6,825 bases of DNA from Chloroflexota bacterium. GTDB lineage: Bacteria; Chloroflexota; Limnocylindria; P2-11E. The stretch lies in assembly GCA_005889445.1 (NCBI GenBank), contig VBGS01000114.1, positions 1-6,825 on the forward strand, in the 5' to 3' direction. Below are positions 1 through 6,064 of the stretch, piece by piece. The notes beneath the pieces were generated by a model. It worked only from the letters and a program-made list of their open reading frames with translations, had not been told where the DNA came from and searched no databases. Numbering within the stretch: position 1 is the first letter of the stretch; every line of letters begins with the position of its first letter. The translations under genes and the position numbers were made by a program.

Positions 1-2
1 TC

Positions 3-1295
3 ACGCTCACCGCCGCCCAGCAGCGATCTCTGCGAGAGATCCGCGCGGACCTCGCGCGGCGCGTGCCGATGTCGCGCCTGCTCGAGGGCGACGTGGGCTC
101 GGGAAAGACCGTGGTCGCCGCGCTCGGTGCGCGGATCGCGGTGTCGTCCGGCGCGCAGGCCGCGCTGATGGCGCCGACCGAGCTCCTCGCGGAGCAGCAT
201 TCGCGCTCGCTGGCCGTGCTCTTCGAAAACGGACCGACCCATGCGCTGCTCACCTCGAGCGTGACCGGCGACGCACGCCGCCGGATCCTCGGGGGACTGG
301 CTGATGGCACGATCGACGTCGTCGTGGGGACGCATGCTCTCGTCGAGGAGGGCGTCGCATTCAAGCGGCTCGGCCTCGCCATCGTTGACGAACAGCATCG
401 GTTCGGGGTGCGGCAGCGTTCGACGTTCCGCGAGAAGGGCGACGGCCTCGACCCGCACCTGCTTCTGACGACCGCGACACCGATCCCGCAGACGCTCAAT
501 CAGACGATCTATCGCGATCTCGACATCTCCCTGATCGACGAGCTGCCCGCCGGCCGGCAACCGATCATCACGCATCTCCGGACGCCCGATCAGCTCGCGA
601 AGGTCTGGGAGGGCGTGCGCCTGGCGGTAGAGCGGGGCCAGCAGGCCTTCGTGGTGACACCGCGCATCGACCCGGACGAGACCGGAGATGACGTCCCGAG
701 CGCGATCGCCGTCGAGCGCGACCTGCGCCGCGCGGATCTGCGCGGGCTTCGCCTCGCGCTCATGCATGGGCGCATGCCCGCGCGCGAGCGCGATGACGTG
801 ATGCGGCGCTTTGCCGCGCGCGACCTCGACGTGCTCGTCGCGACGACCGTGATCGAGGTCGGGATCGATATCCCGAACGCGACCGTGATGGTCATCCTCG
901 GTGCCGACCGCTTCGGCCTCGCGCAGCTGCACCAGCTCCGCGGTCGCGTCGGCCGCGGCGCCGAGCGCGCGTACTGCGTGCTGGTCAGCGACGCGTCCGA
1001 CTCGGCGCGGCTCGCGGCGATGGTCGAACAGAAGGATGGCCGGCCGCTCGATGGCTTCGAGCTCGCCAATCGAGATCTTCAGATCCGCGGCGCGGGCGAG
1101 TTCCTCGGGACGCGGCAGTCGGGCGCCCCGGAGCTCCGCATCGTCGACCTCGCGGACGTCGACCCTCGGCTCATCGACGAGACAGCGTCGGAGGCCGACC
1201 GGATCCTCTCGGCCGATCCGGTGCTCGAGCGCCCGGATCATGGTCTGCTCGCGAACGCGGTCGATCAGCTCTGGCGCCGCTATGCCCTCGCCTGA
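3..1295 (+). CDS. recG: ATP-dependent DNA helicase RecG (3' part, N-terminus outside window)
   Basis: RecG is the double-strand DNA translocase that remodels stalled replication forks and branch-migrates Holliday junctions. The frame is open from the window edge, so the first 20 visible codons (beginning LTAAQQRSLREI) belong to the protein and the GTG at 63 is not the true start. The visible 430 residues hold the helicase core: Walker A GDVGSGKT (residues 29-36 of the fragment), APTELLAEQH, the DEQH box with HRFG (129-134), TATPIP (157-162), an ATTVIEVGIDIPNAT block, and motif VI QLHQLRGRVGRG (308-319). The RecG-specific tail with GAGEFLGTRQSG follows. The N-terminal OB-fold/wedge domain lies upstream; whole RecG proteins are about 680-830 residues. 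Mfd shares the core, but the tail and the rsmD neighbour favour RecG. The usual TPIPRTL arginine is glutamine here. Its TGA overlaps the rsmD ATG by one base. Confidence 0.96.
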   Translation, partial: TLTAAQQRSLREIRADLARRVPMSRLLEGDVGSGKTVVAALGARIAVSSGAQAALMAPTELLAEQHSRSLAVLFENGPTHALLTSSVTGDARRRILGGLADGTIDVVVGTHALVEEGVAFKRLGLAIVDEQHRFGVRQRSTFREKGDGLDPHLLLTTATPIPQTLNQTIYRDLDISLIDELPAGRQPIITHLRTPDQLAKVWEGVRLAVERGQQAFVVTPRIDPDETGDDVPSAIAVERDLRRADLRGLRLALMHGRMPARERDDVMRRFAARDLDVLVATTVIEVGIDIPNATVMVILGADRFGLAQLHQLRGRVGRGAERAYCVLVSDASDSARLAAMVEQKDGRPLDGFELANRDLQIRGAGEFLGTRQSGAPELRIVDLADVDPRLIDETASEADRILSADPVLERPDHGLLANAVDQLWRRYALA

Positions 1296-1858
1296 TGCGG
1301 GTGATCGCGGGCGAAGCGAAGGGCCGGACCCTGGTCGCGCCGCGCGGTGGCGACACCCGCTCAGCGACCGACCGCATACGCGAGACGCTGTTCGCGATCG
1401 TCGAGCCGACGCTTCCCGGCGCGACCGTCCTCGACCTCTTCGCCGGTGCCGGAACGCTGGGGATCGAGGCGCTCTCGCGCGGCGCCACGCATGCGACCTT
1501 CGTCGAGCGCGGTCATGACGCGGTGCGCGCGCTGGAGCGGAACCTGAAGGCGACCGGATTTCTGGCGCGGAGCACGGTGATCACCGCCGACGTCGCGCGG
1601 TACCTGAGCTCGCGGCCGGCGGGCCCGTTCACACTCGCGTTCGCGGATCCGCCGTTCGCCGACGTGATCGGACTCGAGACAACGCTCGCGCATCCCGGAC
1701 TTCGCGCCGCCCTCGCGCCGGAGGCGCTGGTCGTCGCGCGGTTCCTTCGCAAGCACCCGCCGGCCTTTCCGCCAGACGCGGTCGCGGTCCGCGTGAAGGA
1801 GATTGGCGAGGAGAACATCGTGTTCCTGCGGTACGCTGAGCCTGCTGCGGGAGGGTGA
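1295..1858 (+). CDS. rsmD: 16S rRNA (guanine(966)-N(2))-methyltransferase RsmD
   Basis: RsmD is an S-adenosylmethionine-dependent methyltransferase that modifies G966 of 16S rRNA during small-subunit assembly in the cytoplasm. The 187-residue length is normal for the family. The N-terminus carries the family pattern MRVIAGEAKGRTL, followed by an arginine-rich TDRIRETLF segment (residues 25-33). The SAM-binding motif I is VLDLFAGAGTLGIEALSRGA (45-64), an acidic VER (70-72) ends the second strand, and the catalytic motif IV is DPPF (118-121). The ATG at 1295 overlaps the recG stop as TGATG and has no clear Shine-Dalgarno, so it is probably translated by reinitiation. The recG-rsmD pairing is widespread in bacteria; coaD, which often comes next, is absent here. 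Confidence 0.95.
   Translation: MRVIAGEAKGRTLVAPRGGDTRSATDRIRETLFAIVEPTLPGATVLDLFAGAGTLGIEALSRGATHATFVERGHDAVRALERNLKATGFLARSTVITADVARYLSSRPAGPFTLAFADPPFADVIGLETTLAHPGLRAALAPEALVVARFLRKHPPAFPPDAVAVRVKEIGEENIVFLRYAEPAAGG
1849..1855 (+). promoter_or_regulatory. Ribosome binding site of the SepIVA-like gene
   Basis: The purine-rich GGGAGGG lies inside the last rsmD codons, 4 nt before the GTG at 1860. It is the reason for choosing this start over the GTG at 1803 in the same frame, which would overlap rsmD by 56 bases and add residues that do not resemble the family. Confidence 0.65.
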
Positions 1859-1859
1859 C

Positions 1860-2324
1860 GTGGACATACAGTTCCTGGTAGAGCGGCTCGAAGCGCTCGT
1901 CGTCAATGCCCGGAAGGTCCCGATGACGAGCAACATCATGCTCGAGCAGGCCGCCGTCCTCGACCTCATCGACCAGCTTCGCGTGGCTATCCCCGAAGAG
2001 GTCAAACAGGCCCGACGGATCAATCAAGAGAGCGACCGCGTCCTCTCGAAGGCGCGTGAGGAGGCCGAGCAGATCATCGGCGCCGCGCAGGAGCAGGCGG
2101 CGCTCCTGCTGCAGGACCAGTCGATCATCCGCGAGGCCGAGTCGCGGGCACAGGACGTCCTCGACAAGACACAGACCAAGGCGGAGGAGACGATGCGCGG
2201 CGCCGATCAGTACGCGGCCGACGTGCTCGTCAGGCTCGAGAGCGACCTCGTGAAGACGCTCTCGATCATCAAGAAGAGCCTCGAAGTGCTTGAGGAGAGA
2301 CGGGCGCAACCGACGGAGGGCTAA
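1860..2324 (+). CDS. Short SepIVA/DivIVA-like coiled-coil protein
   Basis: The product is 154 residues starting MDIQFLVERLEALVV. The N-terminal 50 residues (ALVVNARKVPMTSN..LEQAAVLDLIDQLRVAIPEE) resemble, from memory, the N-terminus of actinobacterial SepIVA, a DivIVA-family protein of the mycobacterial septum and cell pole. Residues about 55-145 are a continuous charged Ala/Glu/Gln-rich helix with 11-residue (hendecad) spacing: alanines fall at 65/76 and 97/108/119, and hydrophobic pairs at 100-101, 111-112 and 122-123. This indicates a long parallel coiled coil and probably oligomerisation. There is no membrane segment or catalytic motif. Mycobacterial SepIVA is about 245 residues, so this is a short form. 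Automated annotation might call it an ATP synthase subunit b-like protein, but there is no membrane anchor. The following DUF177 gene also follows SepIVA in mycobacteria. Structure class is fairly sure; a role in envelope growth or division is inference. Confidence 0.7.
   Translation: MDIQFLVERLEALVVNARKVPMTSNIMLEQAAVLDLIDQLRVAIPEEVKQARRINQESDRVLSKAREEAEQIIGAAQEQAALLLQDQSIIREAESRAQDVLDKTQTKAEETMRGADQYAADVLVRLESDLVKTLSIIKKSLEVLEERRAQPTEG
2315..2320 (+). promoter_or_regulatory. Ribosome binding site of the DUF177 gene
   Basis: GGAGGG lies in the last codons of the coiled-coil gene, 5 nt before the GTG at 2326. It supports that start over the GTG at 2290, which would add 12 Arg-rich residues and overlap the preceding gene. 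Confidence 0.65.
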
Positions 2325-2325
2325 C

Positions 2326-2871
2326 GTGAAGATCAGCGTCGCGCCTCTCTTGAAGGCGCCGGTGGGTGCCCAGATCGAGTACGACGTCGTCGAGTCGCCC
2401 GTGGATCCACGGGGCGACAACGCCGGGTTGCTCGACGCTGACATCACCAGCATCGACGCTGAGATCCTCGCCACGCACACCAACCCAGGCGCGCTGATCG
2501 AAGGTGACGCGAAGGCGAACGTCGCGGAGGAGTGCAGCCGGTGCCTCAAGCCGATCGAGACGCCGGTCCGCGCCCAGTTCGCCGAGCAGTACTACGCGAC
2601 GATCGACGTGATGAGCGGTGATCCGAAGGCCGAGCCGCCACGTGACGCGAAGATCGTCGGGTCGGACTTCCGCATCGACCTGACCCCGCTGTTGCGCGAG
2701 GAGATCATCCTTGCGACGCCGCTCGCTCCGCTGTGCACCCCCGATTGCAGGGGACTGTGCGAGACGTGCGGCCGCGACCTCAACCTCGAGCCCCACGTCC
2801 ACCATGAGGCCGTCGATGACCGCTGGGCCAAGCTCGAGGCGCTCAAGGACTTTCACCCCGAGCGCGAGTAG
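2326..2871 (+). CDS. yceD: DUF177 / YceD family protein, zinc-ribbon-like
   Basis: The product is 181 residues from the GTG at 2326. It belongs to the DUF177/YceD family, which almost always sits next to rpmF (as here) and is linked to 23S rRNA or large-subunit metabolism; its biochemical role is poorly defined. A CSRC pair lies at residues 70-73 after a beta-rich N-terminal half. A second cluster, C137-x3-C141-x3-C145-x2-C148 in CRGLCETCGRDLN, is the family hallmark and probably binds a metal. The C-terminal DDRWAKLEALKDF (164-176) is the usual end of the family. The start is 1 nt after the previous stop, which suggests translational coupling. Family assignment is firm; function is not. Confidence 0.92.
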   Translation: MKISVAPLLKAPVGAQIEYDVVESPVDPRGDNAGLLDADITSIDAEILATHTNPGALIEGDAKANVAEECSRCLKPIETPVRAQFAEQYYATIDVMSGDPKAEPPRDAKIVGSDFRIDLTPLLREEIILATPLAPLCTPDCRGLCETCGRDLNLEPHVHHEAVDDRWAKLEALKDFHPERE

Positions 2872-2915
2872 CTCCGAGCCTGTCCGCCAGTCCCTAGAAT
2901 CGATGGCGAAGACAC

Positions 2916-2922
2916 GAAGGAG
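2916..2922 (+). promoter_or_regulatory. Ribosome binding site deciding the TTG start of rpmF
   Basis: GAAGGAG ends 8 nt before the TTG at 2931. The only nearby ATG (2903) is in another frame and leads to a 24-codon reading frame with no family resemblance, so the TTG is the best start for bL32. Confidence 0.65.
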
Positions 2923-2930
2923 CTCTCGAA

Positions 2931-3128
2931 TTGGCAGGTCAACCCAAGAAGCGAATTCCGCGAGCGGCGCAGGGTGAGCGGCGGAGCCATCTCGCCCTGA
3001 AGGCCATGACGCTCGTGCCATGCCCGCAGTGCAAGAGCCCGAAGCCGCCGCACCAGGCGTGCCCGCACTGCGGTACTTTCCGCGGCCGTCAGGTGATTCG
3101 CATCAAGACGAAGCGGACGGCCGCTTAG
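2931..3128 (+). CDS. rpmF: 50S ribosomal protein bL32
   Basis: bL32 is a small component of the large ribosomal subunit. The 65-residue product starts with TTG and reads MAGQPKKR..., a basic N-terminal tail, then the family segment ERRSHLALKA and a zinc ribbon made by C31-x2-C34 (CPQC) and C44-x2-C47 (CPHC), closing with GTFRGRQVI. All four cysteines are present, so this is the zinc-binding (C+) form. The N-terminus differs slightly from the common MAVPKRK type. The gene lies 59 nt after the DUF177 gene and 16 nt before plsX, the classical yceD-rpmF-plsX order. A TAGAAT at 2895-2900 could be a promoter -10 element, but no -35 box accompanies it. Confidence 0.93.
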   Translation: MAGQPKKRIPRAAQGERRSHLALKAMTLVPCPQCKSPKPPHQACPHCGTFRGRQVIRIKTKRTAA

Positions 3129-3144
3129 CCCTAGCGACTCGCGA

Positions 3145-4140
3145 ATGAAGATCGCCGTCGATGCAATGGGCGGCGATCACGCCCCGGACGACATCGTCCG
3201 AGGCGCGCTGTTGTATCGAGAGAAGGGCGGCACCGCCGACCTGATCCTCGTTGGGCGGGAGCATGACGTCAGGCGCGCCGCCGGGACGCTCCCGACAGGG
3301 ATAACGATCCGCGACGCGCGGGATGTGGTCGCGATGGACGAGCACCCCGCGAACGCCCTGCGGCGACGCGGAGACACGTCCATCGGGATCGCGACGAGCC
3401 TCGTGAAGCAGAACGAGGCAGATGCGGTCGTCTCCGCCGGAAACACCGGGGCGACGATGGCCGCGGCGTTGCTGCTGCTCGGGCGCATCCGTGGGATCGA
3501 CCGACCGGCCCTCTGCGGGATGCTGCCGACCGCAAAGGGAAAGCCGGCCTGCCTTCTCGACGCGGGCGCGACGATGGACGCCGACGAGCACAACATCCTC
3601 CAGTTCGCCCGGATGGCGTCGCGCTTCATGGAAAAGGTGCACGCGGTGGATCGGCCCTCGGTCGGGCTGATCAACGTCGGCGAGGAGGCCGAGAAGGGCG
3701 GGCGGATGCAGCAGGCCGCCCACGCGCTCCTCGAGGGCGCGGAGGATTTGAACTTCTACGGGAACATCGAAGGGCGCGACGTGGTGCGCGGGATCACCGA
3801 CATCTGCGTCACCGACGGGTTCACCGGCAACGTCCTGGCGAAGGGGATGGAGGGCGTCGTCGACGTCTTCGTCGATGGCATCCGCCACGACATCTTTGGC
3901 GGTCCGCTGGGCAAGGTCGCGGGCCTCTTCGCGCTCCCGGGCCTCGGCAAGTTCCGGAGCCGGATGGACTACGACCCGTACGTCTCGGCGCCCCTGCTCG
4001 GTGTGGCCGGCGTCTCCGTGGTCACGCACGGGCGCGCGCGAGCCAACATGATGCGTCGCGCGATCGAGGTCGCCGAGCGCGCCGTCGCGACGCGTCTTGT
4101 GGAAGCGATCGGCGAAGGCGTGTCATCGTCAGCCGCGTGA
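3145..4140 (+). CDS. plsX: Phosphate acyltransferase PlsX
   Basis: PlsX converts acyl-ACP and phosphate to acyl-phosphate, the acyl donor used by PlsY to begin phospholipid synthesis. It acts as a peripheral protein at the inner face of the membrane. The 331-residue length is normal. Family motifs are visible throughout: MKIAVDAMGGDHAP at the N-terminus, VVSAGNTGA (95-103), DAGATMDA (139-146), GLINVGEEAEKG (174-185), NFYGNIEGRD (203-212), DGFTGNV (224-230) and SAPLLGVAG (281-289) near the C-terminus. The ATG at 3145 gives the standard N-terminus; no obvious Shine-Dalgarno precedes it, so translation may depend on coupling to rpmF 16 nt upstream. The end overlaps nusB by 4 bases. fabH and fabD, which often follow plsX, are not here; acpP appears about 2.5 kb further on. 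Confidence 0.96.
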   Translation: MKIAVDAMGGDHAPDDIVRGALLYREKGGTADLILVGREHDVRRAAGTLPTGITIRDARDVVAMDEHPANALRRRGDTSIGIATSLVKQNEADAVVSAGNTGATMAAALLLLGRIRGIDRPALCGMLPTAKGKPACLLDAGATMDADEHNILQFARMASRFMEKVHAVDRPSVGLINVGEEAEKGGRMQQAAHALLEGAEDLNFYGNIEGRDVVRGITDICVTDGFTGNVLAKGMEGVVDVFVDGIRHDIFGGPLGKVAGLFALPGLGKFRSRMDYDPYVSAPLLGVAGVSVVTHGRARANMMRRAIEVAERAVATRLVEAIGEGVSSSAA

Positions 4141-4571
4141 GCACGAGACCGCCGCGTGGCGGGCGCCACCCCGCGCGGCGGCTCGCGCTGCAGACGCTGT
4201 TCGAGATCGACTTCAATCGGGCGGACGCCCGGGAGACCTGGCAGCGGGGCGCGTTCCGCGCCGGGCTGACCGAGGAGGCTGCCGCGTTCGCCTGGGAGCT
4301 CGTCGAGGGGGTGCTCCAGCATAGAAAGGAGCTGGACTCCGAGATCGCCACGCTCGCGCCGGAGTTCCCCATCGAGACGATGGCGCGCATCGACCGGAAC
4401 ATCCTCCGCATCGCGCTCTACGAGCTGCGCATCTCGGGCGACGCGCCGGCCGGCGTCATCCTCGATGAGGCGGTCGAGCTCGCGAAGATGTTCGGCTCCG
4501 AGGCCGCGCCGAAGTTCGTCAACGGCGTGCTCGCGACCGCGGTCGGCGGCCGGGAGCGGCCCTCGGCCTAG
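4137..4571 (+). CDS. nusB: Transcription antitermination factor NusB
   Basis: NusB pairs with NusE (ribosomal protein uS10) on boxA RNA to keep RNA polymerase antiterminated through rRNA operons. The 144-residue all-helical protein shows the family pattern: ARRLALQTLFEIDF (13-26), ELVEGVLQH..ELD (54-67), IDRNILRIALYEL (85-97), and the C-terminal ILDEAVELAKMFG..AAPKFVNGVLA (108-133). The GTG start overlaps the plsX TGA as GTGA and no close Shine-Dalgarno is visible, which suggests translational coupling. The stop TAG overlaps the stop of the convergent membrane-protein gene. In many genomes nusB sits with accC/efp or with rib genes, so direct placement after plsX is less common. Confidence 0.94.
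   Translation: MSTRPPRGGRHPARRLALQTLFEIDFNRADARETWQRGAFRAGLTEEAAAFAWELVEGVLQHRKELDSEIATLAPEFPIETMARIDRNILRIALYELRISGDAPAGVILDEAVELAKMFGSEAAPKFVNGVLATAVGGRERPSA
4568..4571. other. Shared CTAG: overlapping stop codons of convergent genes
   Basis: The palindrome CTAG supplies the TAG stop of nusB (4569-4571, plus strand) and the TAG stop of the GerMN-Gmad2 gene (4568-4570, minus strand). The convergent coding regions therefore overlap by four bases, leaving no untranslated space between them for an intergenic terminator. Confidence 0.95.
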
Positions 4572-6064
4572 CCGACCTTCAGGTGCACCCGCACGAGCCC
4601 CTGATCGCTCCCGTCTTTGGGGCTCGCCCAGTAGACCTCAAGGAAGAGATCGCCCGTCCCCGGAGGTGGCGCGGGGAGCTGCACGTCGAACTGGAAGGTT
4701 CCCCATTGCTGGCTGGTTCCGATGCTGGCCGTCGTCGAGCCGCTCGCGACGATGCGGTTCTGCCCATCGCGCACGCGCCAGAGGACCGCCGCCTCGAACG
4801 TCCGCGCCAGCCCGTTGACGCTGAAGCGCCGGAGAGGTGGATCGCCCTGACCTGGGCTGTACACCGCGATCGTGTCGCTGATCGAAGCCGGATATCCGCC
4901 GAGATCGATGACGATGCGCTCGGGATTGGGCAGGATGGCGACCCGCCACGGCCGCAGGTCGTCGAGCGCGAGCTCGTAGACAGTGCGGGCGCCGCGGACC
5001 GAGGTCCGAATCGCACGCAGCGGTGACGAGTTGACGAGCTCGGTCCCGGTCTTTGAGTCCGTGCCGGCGATGTCGATCTGGAGGACGGACTTCCCGGGAA
5101 GCTGGCTTCGCGTCTGGTCGTTCTTCAGTGGCGACACATAGAACTCGGACGGCTGTCCAGATTCGACCAGGATCATGAACCGCATCGCTCCGGCGGAAAC
5201 CGGAACCTTGTCGACGAAGAAGGTGTTGCTGAGCTTCGCGGTCGAAGGGCTGGGGCAGGGTGTCGTGCAGGTCAGCGGCCAGGTCTCGCCGATCAGCTGC
5301 GGACTCACGCGGCTGTAGCCCGAGACGTCCTCGCGCGACAGCGGCTTGTCGACGACCAGCTGATCGATCACCGCATTCCGCTGGCCCCGCTCCGTGATGA
5401 CCACCGAGTCGATGCCGGGTTCTTCAGTGACCGTGTAGACGATCTGCTGCAGCAGCGCCTGCGACTGGGCGCTTCCGCTGACGCCCCAGCCGGTCGGCAG
5501 ATTGAATTCGACGTAGGCGGTATCACCGCTGGTGTGGACGCCGAGGCCGGTCTGCCGGCTTCCGTTCACCGCAGGCGATACCGACCCCAGGGGATTGAGA
5601 AGGCCGGCCGGAACCCGGCTCGGTTGGAGGCCCATGAGCAGGCTCAGGCGCGATGTGGTCCGACCTTCGGACGAGCTGTCATCCAGGATCCCTTGGAGAT
5701 AGACGCCGACCGGCGGGAGGCTATCGCGCGCGAAGTACACCCAGATGCGGTCGCGGTTCGGATCGATGGACGCGACGGGTGTGGCCACCGCGGCGGGTGC
5801 GGTGGTGGCAGGAACGGCGGTGGGGGAGCCGACCGCCGGAACCTCGCGGGCCTCGCGGACGCTGTTGAACCACGCCCCTAGCGCAACGGCGAGAACGACG
5901 ACCGCGATCGTGGCCGCGACCTGCGGCAATCCGAAGAGTGCCCGGCGTTCCGCTGGGCTTGCCATCCGCGAGCGCTCGTATGGGGTCTCGTTCACGTGAA
6001 GCGTCTCGATCGCGCGCCCGAGGGCGCGGCCGAGGATCTCGTCGTCGCGTCGTTCGTCGCTCAT
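4568..6064 (-). CDS. Membrane protein with GerMN, AMIN-like and Gmad2 domains; putative anti-sigma regulator
   Basis: The product is 498 residues. Residues 1-45 are charged and presumably cytoplasmic. One transmembrane helix follows at about 46-66 (VAATIAVVVLAVALGAWF), then a Pro/Ala/Thr/Val linker (74-98) leading outside the membrane. Residues about 105-228 look like a GerMN domain (RIWVYFARD, later TAYVEFNLP, then QQIVYTVTEEPGIDSVVI). Two cysteines, C266 and C270, could form an external disulfide. Residues about 280-390 are beta-rich and end in PERIVIDLGG, as AMIN-like domains do. Residues 398-497 match the Gmad2 immunoglobulin-like fold (VYSPGQGDPP, VNGLARTFEAAVLWRVRDG, ASPKDGS). GerMN and Gmad2 occur in spore-germination and envelope proteins. 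The ATG overlaps the sigma-factor stop as ATGA, which suggests an anti-sigma or sensor partner. No HxxxCxxC zinc motif is present and 45 residues is short for a classical anti-sigma domain, so that role is inference. Domain calls for GerMN and Gmad2 are fairly sure; AMIN-like is tentative. Confidence 0.82.
   Translation of the reverse strand: MSDERRDDEILGRALGRAIETLHVNETPYERSRMASPAERRALFGLPQVAATIAVVVLAVALGAWFNSVREAREVPAVGSPTAVPATTAPAAVATPVASIDPNRDRIWVYFARDSLPPVGVYLQGILDDSSSEGRTTSRLSLLMGLQPSRVPAGLLNPLGSVSPAVNGSRQTGLGVHTSGDTAYVEFNLPTGWGVSGSAQSQALLQQIVYTVTEEPGIDSVVITERGQRNAVIDQLVVDKPLSREDVSGYSRVSPQLIGETWPLTCTTPCPSPSTAKLSNTFFVDKVPVSAGAMRFMILVESGQPSEFYVSPLKNDQTRSQLPGKSVLQIDIAGTDSKTGTELVNSSPLRAIRTSVRGARTVYELALDDLRPWRVAILPNPERIVIDLGGYPASISDTIAVYSPGQGDPPLRRFSVNGLARTFEAAVLWRVRDGQNRIVASGSTTASIGTSQQWGTFQFDVQLPAPPPGTGDLFLEVYWASPKDGSDQGLVRVHLKVG

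Noticed and set aside
1629..2549. 306-codon open frame on the minus strand
   Set aside because: It runs antisense across parts of rsmD, the coiled-coil gene and DUF177, has biased Leu/Arg composition and no family resemblance.
2872..2930. Possible promoter in the DUF177-rpmF spacer (TAGAAT at 2895-2900)
   Set aside because: The hexamer is close to a -10 box, but no -35-like sequence lies 15-19 bases upstream, so I did not call a promoter; the genes may simply be cotranscribed.
2903..2977. 24-codon frame starting at the ATG before rpmF
   Set aside because: It overlaps rpmF in another frame, has no nearby Shine-Dalgarno, and its Ser/Arg-rich product resembles nothing; the TTG at 2931 gives bL32.
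2269..3021. 250-codon open frame on the minus strand
   Set aside because: Antisense shadow of the DUF177 and rpmF region, with no ribosome site or motif supporting it.
3103..4029. 308-codon open frame on the minus strand opposite plsX
   Set aside because: It is fully covered by plsX, whose motifs are unmistakable. The translation is Arg/His/Asp/Val-rich with no recognisable domain, as expected for an antisense shadow in GC-rich DNA.
4540..4600. Intrinsic terminator between nusB and the convergent gene
   Set aside because: No GC hairpin followed by a T-run is visible on either strand, and the coding regions overlap.
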